Part shown: positions 15,508 through 20,917 of the stretch, in pieces | How the letters are laid out: the number at the start of each line of letters is the position of its first letter | How positions within the stretch are numbered: position 1 is the first letter of the stretch | Assembly (NCBI GenBank): GCA_002328485.1 | Contig: DCUF01000029.1 | Coordinates: 1-20,917, forward strand | Length of the DNA: 20,917 bases | Origin: Deltaproteobacteria bacterium UBA2221 | GTDB lineage: Bacteria > Desulfobacterota > Syntrophorhabdia > Syntrophorhabdales > WCHB1-27 | Reading direction: 5' to 3' | Position numbers and translations under genes: made by a program | Notes under the pieces: model-generated | Told to the model about the DNA's origin: nothing | The model's database searches: none | The model's input: only the letters and a program-made list of their open reading frames with translations

Positions 15508-15513
15508 TATAAT
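15508..15513 (+). promoter_or_regulatory. TATAAT box upstream of the histidine kinase gene
   Basis: A perfect TATAAT lies 47 bases before the kinase start. The -35 region at 17-base spacing (GAACAG) is poor, so an activator may be needed if this box is used. Confidence 0.35.
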
Positions 15514-15559
15514 TACCTGGTGAATCGTCTGTCCATCGCCCTTTTGGGAGTGCTCCTCT

Positions 15560-17599
15560 ATGAAGTCTGACCAAACACCAAAGTATGATCAATCTTCCGA
15601 GCCTGTCATCTGCCGGTCCTTAACCGATCTTGAGAGGGGAGGAGTGAACACCGACCCCGCACAAGAGGACCGGTCACAACGTAAGAGTCCCTACGACGAT
15701 CTGATGGATGGGTCATTCGATGGAGTCTTCATCTATGATTCGAAAACCGGGCGGTTGGTTGATGCCAACCGCCAACTCCTTGAGATGCTGCGCTACTCAA
15801 AACCGGAGTTGCAGGAGCTGACGTTGCTGAATATTGCTGGTATCGAGGGCGAGGCTCATCAGGGCCAGATAGAGGCGCCGATGACCGCGTCCGCAGAGAG
15901 ATTAGGCATTTTTAGGGGATTTTACCGACGGAAGGACGGTTTGCTGGTCGATGTGGAGACCAACTCGACCCGCATTGATTATCATGGTTCGTCGGCTGTT
16001 CTTGTTGTTGTTCGGGACGTCACCGAGCGCAGGCGGGCAGAGGAAGAGCTGGAGTTTCGGGCGATCGTGATGCAAGATCAAGCGGAACTCCTGGACACAG
16101 TCGAAGACGCCATCATGGTAAGAGATCTCGAAGACAGGATCATATTCTGGAACAGGGGTGCCCAGGAAAGGTATGGATGGACCAAAGAACAGGCCTTGGG
16201 TCGCACCGTACCGCACCTTCTGAAGACGGAGTCGAGACGACCTTTCGAGGAGCTGAAGGCCGAACTGTTTGCAAAGGGCAGCGTGGCGGGGGAACTCACC
16301 CACGTTACACGTGATGGTGCTCGTATCGTCGTCGAGAGTCGATGGACCCTTCGCCGGGATAGACAGGGCAAGCCCCTTGCCATTTTAGAAATCAACAATG
16401 ACATAACCGAACGGAAGCACATCGAAAAGACCCTCGAAATGGCCAAGGAGGAGCTGAGGATGAGGGTTGCAGAGAGGACGACAGAGCTTCAAAGTGCCAA
16501 CGAGCGGCTGTCGGTGGAGCTGGAGAGAAGGGGCCGGGTCCAGGAGCTACTACGAAAGGCTGCGGAGCGATACAAGAATCTCTTCGACAACTCGCCTATT
16601 GGGATCTATCGAACGAGTCCGGATGGCCGGATCCTCATGGCCAACCGATCGTTATTCCGTATGATGGGGTACTCGTCGGCCAATACGCTCGCCTCGCTCG
16701 AGGCGGAAAAAGGGCTTTACGAACCAACGTATCTGCGAAGGCGGTTCCTCAACCGGCTTCGACGCGACGGTCGGGTGCAGGGTTTTGAGGCCGCGTGGAG
16801 GAGGCCTGGTCGGCCTACTATCTTTGTGCGAGAAAATGCCAGGGCGACATACGCCCAGGATGGAACAATCCTCTATTTTGAGGGAACGGTCGAGGACATC
16901 AGCGAGCGAAAGAAGGCCGAAGAGGATGTCCATTCCTATCAGCAACAGCTTCGATCCCTCGCCGCTGAGCTCTCGCTCGCTGAAGAGAGGGAGAGACGGA
17001 GAATCGCGACCATACTCCACGATCATATAGGCCAGATCCTCGCCATGTCGAAGATCAAACTCGGTTCTCTGATTGAATCGTCACCATCTGCGGTTGATGT
17101 GGGGAGCGTCAAGGAGATTCGTGAATATATGGAACAGGCAATTGATTATACCCGGTCCCTGACCTTCGAGCTGAGTCCTCCCGTCCTCTACGCCTTCGGA
17201 CTCGAAGCCGCCCTGGAATGGTTGTCTGAGCAGATCATGGAACAATTTGGCATTATATGTGAGTTCGAGAACGATAGCCAGCCAAAACCGGTGAGCGAGG
17301 AGATGAAGGTGTTCACCTTTACCGCCGTAAGGGAACTCCTTGCCAACGTGGTGAAGCATGCGAAAGCCTCCAGGACGAAGATTACGGTTCGCCGGGTGAA
17401 CCGAAGTCTCGTAATCCATGTGGCTGACGATGGGGTAGGGTTCAACCCCTCCAAGCTCAAGAGCCACCTTTATGACAACCAGGGTTTTGGCCTTTTCAGT
17501 ATTCGGGAACGGATCCGCCACCTGGGCGGACAGATGGAAGTCAAATCGATAAAAGGGCGGGGCGCGAGGGTTATCCTGGAAGAGCCGCTGGCAGTATAA
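15560..17599 (+). CDS. Soluble three-PAS sensor histidine kinase, NarL-partner type
   Basis: A 679-residue sensor kinase without membrane segments, so it senses a cytoplasmic or diffusible signal. PAS 1 spans about 45-160 (ends VVVRDVTERRRAEEE). PAS 2 spans about 172-290 (IIFWNRGAQERYGWT; ends INNDITERKH). A coiled coil at about 290-335 follows, then PAS 3 at about 336-455 (NSPIGIYRTSPDGRIL; ends EDISERKKAEE). The dimerisation domain is of HisKA_3 type, with the phospho-accepting H487 in ILHDHIGQ. The ATPase domain has the N box at 591-601 (RELLANVVKHA), DDGVGF at 623-628 and GFGLFSIRERI at 642-652. It lies 15 bases before its response regulator gene. No ligand-specific residues (haem His, flavin Cys) stand out. 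A weak ribosome site (GGGAG) precedes the ATG. Confidence 0.93.
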   Translation: MKSDQTPKYDQSSEPVICRSLTDLERGGVNTDPAQEDRSQRKSPYDDLMDGSFDGVFIYDSKTGRLVDANRQLLEMLRYSKPELQELTLLNIAGIEGEAHQGQIEAPMTASAERLGIFRGFYRRKDGLLVDVETNSTRIDYHGSSAVLVVVRDVTERRRAEEELEFRAIVMQDQAELLDTVEDAIMVRDLEDRIIFWNRGAQERYGWTKEQALGRTVPHLLKTESRRPFEELKAELFAKGSVAGELTHVTRDGARIVVESRWTLRRDRQGKPLAILEINNDITERKHIEKTLEMAKEELRMRVAERTTELQSANERLSVELERRGRVQELLRKAAERYKNLFDNSPIGIYRTSPDGRILMANRSLFRMMGYSSANTLASLEAEKGLYEPTYLRRRFLNRLRRDGRVQGFEAAWRRPGRPTIFVRENARATYAQDGTILYFEGTVEDISERKKAEEDVHSYQQQLRSLAAELSLAEERERRRIATILHDHIGQILAMSKIKLGSLIESSPSAVDVGSVKEIREYMEQAIDYTRSLTFELSPPVLYAFGLEAALEWLSEQIMEQFGIICEFENDSQPKPVSEEMKVFTFTAVRELLANVVKHAKASRTKITVRRVNRSLVIHVADDGVGFNPSKLKSHLYDNQGFGLFSIRERIRHLGGQMEVKSIKGRGARVILEEPLAV

Positions 17600-17614
17600 C
17601 AACGGAGGACAGCG

Positions 17615-18268
17615 ATGGCGACACGAGTCCTTTTGGCAGACGATCACAGAATAATACGGGAAGGGTTGCGTTCTCTGCTCCAAAAGCAGTCTGACATGGA
17701 GGTGGCGGAGGAAGCGGAGGACGGTATCACGGCCGTACGGCTTGCCGAGAAGCTTCATCCTGACATCGTGATCATGGACATCGGGATGCCCGATTTGAAT
17801 GGAATAGAGGCGACGCGTCAGATAATCAGTAGGGCAAAGGGCATTAAAGTGATTGCCCTGTCGATGCATTCTGACAAGCGGTTCGTCCTCGAGATGTTGA
17901 AGGCCGGTGCTTCCGGGTATCTACTGAAAGATTGTGCCTTCGAGGAACTGATAAATGCCATCCGTACGGTTCGCTCAGGGCAGATCTATCTTAGCAACAG
18001 AGTGACGGGGGTGGTGGTTGATGAGTGCCTCCACCATCGACCAACGAGTGATGTGTCCGCATATAATCTTTTGACCGCAAGGGAAAGAGAGGTACTTCAA
18101 CTGCTTGCAGAGGGGAATAGTACAAAAAGCATCGCGGTTTCCCTCAACGTGAGTACGAAAACGATTGAGACCCACAGACAACAAATCATGGAAAAGCTGG
18201 ACCTTCATAGTGTGGCTGAATTGACGAAATATGCGATCAAGGAAGGCCTCACCTCTCTTGATCCGTAA
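17615..18268 (+). CDS. NarL/FixJ-family response regulator
   Basis: A 217-residue DNA-binding regulator that is the likely partner of the upstream kinase. The receiver domain spans 1-120: D9 and D10 acidic pair, phospho-acceptor D55 in VIMDIGMPDLNG, S83, and K105 in GYLLKD. The LuxR-type helix-turn-helix lies at about 150-210 (LTAREREVLQLLAEG ... VSTKTIETHRQQIMEKL). All key residues are present. A good ribosome site (GGAGG) lies nine bases before the ATG, and the gap to the kinase gene is 15 bases, so they form one operon. The target genes are not visible; the two nearest downstream genes are not obviously regulated by it. Confidence 0.95.
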   Translation: MATRVLLADDHRIIREGLRSLLQKQSDMEVAEEAEDGITAVRLAEKLHPDIVIMDIGMPDLNGIEATRQIISRAKGIKVIALSMHSDKRFVLEMLKAGASGYLLKDCAFEELINAIRTVRSGQIYLSNRVTGVVVDECLHHRPTSDVSAYNLLTAREREVLQLLAEGNSTKSIAVSLNVSTKTIETHRQQIMEKLDLHSVAELTKYAIKEGLTSLDP

Positions 18269-18403
18269 CTGCCTTCGACTCAGGGCCGGACCGAGTAGAT
18301 TATCGGGCAGGGATTTTACGGTCTTATTGCCTTCGAGCATTATCTTGGTTTATAAATGATCTTTTGGAAGAGTACGGCAAGGGCATCCCTGCCTGGATCT
18401 CAT

Positions 18404-18412
18404 TGATACCCT
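18404..18412 (+). promoter_or_regulatory. TGATACCCT motif 16 bases before the uup start
   Basis: The motif is identical in sequence and distance to that before tatA/B (9558-9566). Again no Shine-Dalgarno sequence lies between the motif and the ATG. It is a candidate -10 element for a leaderless or very short-leader transcript. Confidence 0.35.
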
Positions 18413-18419
18413 GGTTATC

Positions 18420-20333
18420 ATGGCACTGCTTAGACTTAATGATATCTCCTTGTCCTTTGGGGGAGCGCCGCTCCTCAACGGGATTTCTCTTCAGATAGAG
18501 CCTGGCGAAAGGATTGGCCTGGTAGGCCGAAATGGGTCCGGTAAATCGACGCTACTGAAAGTGCTGGCCGGACAGATCACCCCGGATGGAGGCATTGTTG
18601 CCAATGATCAACGAGTAGCCCTTCTCCCCCAGGAGGTCCCTGACGACATCACCGGCAGGGTCTATGAGGTGGTGGCATCAGGCCACGACGAACACAGGGA
18701 ACTGCTCAGGGAGTATCATGACCTCACTTTTCGGATTGGGCAGGGGAGGCATGACGATGGCCTGCTCAAGGACCTTGAAGACGTGCAGCACCACATAGAG
18801 ACATCAGGGGCTTGGGAGCACTATCAGAGGGTGAAGACGGTGATTGCCAGGACCGGCCTTGACGGATATGCCAGGTTCGAGTCCTTGTCGACTGGTATGA
18901 AGCGCCGGGTTATTTTGGCAAAGGCCCTGCTCGCTGATCCTGACATACTCCTCCTCGATGAGCCAACCAACCACCTGGATATCGCCACTATCCTCTGGCT
19001 CGAAGATTTCCTGCTGAAATATGAAAAGGCCCTGGTCTTTGTCACCCATGACCGCGCGTTTCTGGCTCGTCTGTCCACGCGAATTGTGGAGATCGATCGG
19101 GGACGGCTTCTGTCGTTCCCTTGCATTTACAGGGCCTATGTGGAACGGCGGCAGGCCATGTTGGAGGCCGAAGAAAAGCAGTGGCATGAATTCGACAAGA
19201 GGCTTGACAAGGAGGAGGTGTGGATCCGGCGAGGGATCAGGGCACGTCGGACCCGCAATGAGGGCAGGGTGCGGGCCTTAGTTCAGATGCGTCGGGAGCG
19301 TGCGGCCCGTCGGGAGCGGGAGGGTGTCTCACGCCTCTCGGTCCGTGAGGCCGAACGAAGTGGACGCATGGTGGTCGATGCCGACGGCGTCTCTTTTGCG
19401 TGGGAGGGCGAGAAGCCATTGGTCAATGAGTTCTCAACGACCATCCTGCGGGGGGACAAGGTGGGCATCATTGGGCCTAATGGCTGTGGCAAGACTACCC
19501 TTCTGAAGATACTGTTCGGCGAACTGGAACCGCACCAGGGAACCGTCAGATTAGGCTCCAACATCAAGATGGCCTACTTTGATCAGCTTCGGCAACAACT
19601 GGACGAAGACAAAACGCTCAGAGAAAATATCGTCGACCGTAATGACATGGTAGTCATGGGCGATACATCCCGTCATGTCGTCGGTTATCTTCAGGAATTT
19701 CTCTTTTCACCTGAACGGATCATGTCACCGGTCCGCACCCTCTCCGGTGGGGAGCGCAACCGTCTGCTTTTGGCAAAGCTTTTTGCCAGGACATCCAATG
19801 TGCTGGTGCTGGACGAGCCTACCAATGACCTCGACGCCGAAACCCTCGAACTGCTCGAAGACCGATTACTCGGCTACAAAGGAACCATCCTGCTGGTGAG
19901 CCACGACCGAGAATTTCTTAACAATGTAGCGACCTCCACCATCGTCTTTGAAGGCGAGGGGCGCTTGCAGGAATACGTGGGCGGTTACGACGACTGGGTC
20001 GAGCAGAGCAGGCTCTCCCTGGAAGCGCAAAAATCCGTAGGTCCAAAGGATCGTGGTCAGAAAAAGGCCAAGCCGCAGAAGGAAAAGCGGAAGTTATCCT
20101 ACAATGAGGCGCGAGAGCTGGAATCTCTGCCGCAGATGATCGAGGCCATGGAGGAGGAGAAGGGAAACCTGATCGAGACCATCAACTCGCCCGAATTCTA
20201 TGCGAGCTACGACGCGGCCAGACTGAGGACGGCCAACGACCGCCTTGAGGCCCTTGAAAAGGGACTGGATGAGGCCTATCACCGATGGGATGAGCTGGAG
20301 AGTTTAGCTGCCCAGTTCGTGAAGGACCGTTAA
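18420..20333 (+). CDS. uup: ABC-F ATPase, Uup type
   Basis: A soluble 637-residue protein with two ABC ATPase domains and no membrane part. ABC-F proteins act on ribosomes or, for Uup, also in DNA-related stability functions. Domain 1: Walker A GRNGSGKST (36-44), signature LSTGM (156-160, an LSGGQ variant), Walker B ILLLDEPTNHLD (about 176-187) and VTHDRAFL. The linker at about 240-310 is Arg/Glu-rich (WIRRGIRARRTRNEGRV), the tRNA-contacting region in the family. Domain 2: GPNGCGKTT (352-360), LSGGE (441-445), VLDEPTNDLD and LLVSHDREFLN. The C-terminal coiled coil (about 555-635, starting KRKLSYNEARELESLP) is diagnostic of Uup. The gene has no ribosome site and stands alone between the regulator and a convergent methyltransferase gene. 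Confidence 0.93.
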   Translation: MALLRLNDISLSFGGAPLLNGISLQIEPGERIGLVGRNGSGKSTLLKVLAGQITPDGGIVANDQRVALLPQEVPDDITGRVYEVVASGHDEHRELLREYHDLTFRIGQGRHDDGLLKDLEDVQHHIETSGAWEHYQRVKTVIARTGLDGYARFESLSTGMKRRVILAKALLADPDILLLDEPTNHLDIATILWLEDFLLKYEKALVFVTHDRAFLARLSTRIVEIDRGRLLSFPCIYRAYVERRQAMLEAEEKQWHEFDKRLDKEEVWIRRGIRARRTRNEGRVRALVQMRRERAARREREGVSRLSVREAERSGRMVVDADGVSFAWEGEKPLVNEFSTTILRGDKVGIIGPNGCGKTTLLKILFGELEPHQGTVRLGSNIKMAYFDQLRQQLDEDKTLRENIVDRNDMVVMGDTSRHVVGYLQEFLFSPERIMSPVRTLSGGERNRLLLAKLFARTSNVLVLDEPTNDLDAETLELLEDRLLGYKGTILLVSHDREFLNNVATSTIVFEGEGRLQEYVGGYDDWVEQSRLSLEAQKSVGPKDRGQKKAKPQKEKRKLSYNEARELESLPQMIEAMEEEKGNLIETINSPEFYASYDAARLRTANDRLEALEKGLDEAYHRWDELESLAAQFVKDR

Positions 20334-20388
20334 CCGGCTGTGGCGACAAGGAATCGGCCGCTCCGGTAGTTTGTGCATGATTTAGTGC

Positions 20389-20917
20389 TCACACGCTTTT
20401 TTGACCAATCATGAGAAATATAGAGAACCGCCCCATCTCTCCGTTGACATTCGTCTTTACCATTTCCGCGGCATCTCTATCTCCTACATAATCAAACCCC
20501 GCTTCAGTGAAAACCTCACGCAGAGCCGCCCTGCTGAATCCAAAATGAAAGACTCCCGTATTATCTGCGTGAAATTTCCCATCGTCCAGATCCAGGTCAG
20601 CAATGCACAGAGAGCCACCAGGGGCAGTGACTCTATGGAATTGAGCAAAGAGGGCTTCCATGTCCTTCACATGGTGAAGGGTCATACTGCTCAGTACAAC
20701 ATCGTAACGACCCGTTAGGACATCGCCTTTCCCAAGATCGACAAGCGCGGTGTAAGCTTTGCCAAGCTTTAGCTTGGCGACTTTTCCATTAAATATGTCT
20801 ATCATTCCCTGTGAACTGTCGACCCCGGTGACTGAACGGACGAGTGGCAGTAGCCGGAGTGTCAATAGCCCTGTGCCACAGCCGAAGTCCATTTGACCTG
20901 TCCCCCAGAATCTGTAC
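20389..20917 (-). CDS. Class I SAM-dependent methyltransferase, N-terminus off the window
   Basis: A methyltransferase with motif I DFGCGTG, followed by VTGVDSSQGMID (SAM adenosine-binding acidic residue). Motif II-like YDVVLSSMTLHHV and then VTAPGGSLCIADLDL complete the fold. From the first visible Met the frame gives 167 residues. It remains open to the window edge, reading YRFWGTGQ before the Met. In this family motif I is normally preceded by about 40-55 residues, so the 5' end is either outside the window or lost (see the repeat-like sequence at 20895-20913). Substrate unknown. It converges with uup, whose stop is 55 bases away. Confidence 0.82.
   Translation of the reverse strand, partial: YRFWGTGQMDFGCGTGLLTLRLLPLVRSVTGVDSSQGMIDIFNGKVAKLKLGKAYTALVDLGKGDVLTGRYDVVLSSMTLHHVKDMEALFAQFHRVTAPGGSLCIADLDLDDGKFHADNTGVFHFGFSRAALREVFTEAGFDYVGDRDAAEMVKTNVNGEMGRFSIFLMIGQKSV
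20895..20913 (-). repeat. Sequence resembling the end of a REP/IS200-type element
   Basis: On the minus strand this reads AGATTCTGGGGGACAGGTC. From memory, AGATTCTGGGGACA-like ends flank REP-associated or IS200-type transposase elements in many proteobacterial genomes. Here it sits directly before the methyltransferase Met. Only the one end is visible, and the window stops four bases later. Confidence 0.3.

Noticed and set aside
18404..18419. Riboswitch or attenuator before uup
   Set aside because: Too little leader sequence for one; the bases fit better as a -10 element close to the start codon.
1..20917. CRISPR array or tandem repeats
   Set aside because: No regularly spaced repeat units were found by eye on either strand.

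Overview
The window looks like a stretch of chromosome from a mesophilic Gram-negative bacterium of roughly 50-55% GC. Signal peptides, a lipoprotein, a Tat translocase, an ArnT-like membrane glycosyltransferase and a flagellar-rod-like protein all fit a diderm cell. The gene content and style recall Desulfobacterota (former Deltaproteobacteria; a Syntrophorhabdus-like lineage is possible). That placement is an inference from gene content, not a measurement.

Positions 1-5400 hold isolated plus-strand genes with long gaps: a B. subtilis-type guanine deaminase, a branched-chain-amino-acid-type solute-binding protein with no permease or ATPase beside it, and an AgcS-type sodium:amino-acid symporter. 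A strong stem-loop follows the binding-protein gene. Positions 5400-8400 are gene-poor and unusual. They hold a small protein that may be the tail of an acyltransferase, a possible 30-residue peptide with its own promoter, two small secreted proteins (one Adhesin-E-like, one short with a Trp/Cys-rich mature part), and a mini flagellar-rod-like gene broken by a one-base frameshift.

Positions 8400-9440 (minus strand) are a two-gene unit: a CoA-binding protein followed by a lipoprotein, behind a clear sigma-70-type promoter. Divergent from it runs a compact plus-strand run: tatA/B - tatC - glmU - glmS, then a gap with broken reading frames and a GT39 (ArnT/PMT-like) glycosyltransferase. The run joins protein export to UDP-GlcNAc precursor supply and envelope glycosylation. 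Its GlmU is short and has no acetyltransferase active site.

Positions 15500-20340 hold a soluble three-PAS histidine kinase with its NarL/FixJ-type response regulator, then an ABC-F ATPase of the Uup type. The right edge carries the 3' part of a minus-strand SAM methyltransferase. Its upstream edge abuts a sequence that resembles the end of a REP/IS200-type repeat.

I see no CRISPR array, rRNA, tRNA, integrase or intact transposase. The most interesting signals are the truncated GlmU, the frameshifted orphan rod protein, a 9-base motif (TGATACCCT) at the same distance before two start codons that lack Shine-Dalgarno sites, and a small ORF whose ribosome-binding site is paired away in a hairpin. 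None amounts to a clearly new multi-gene system.
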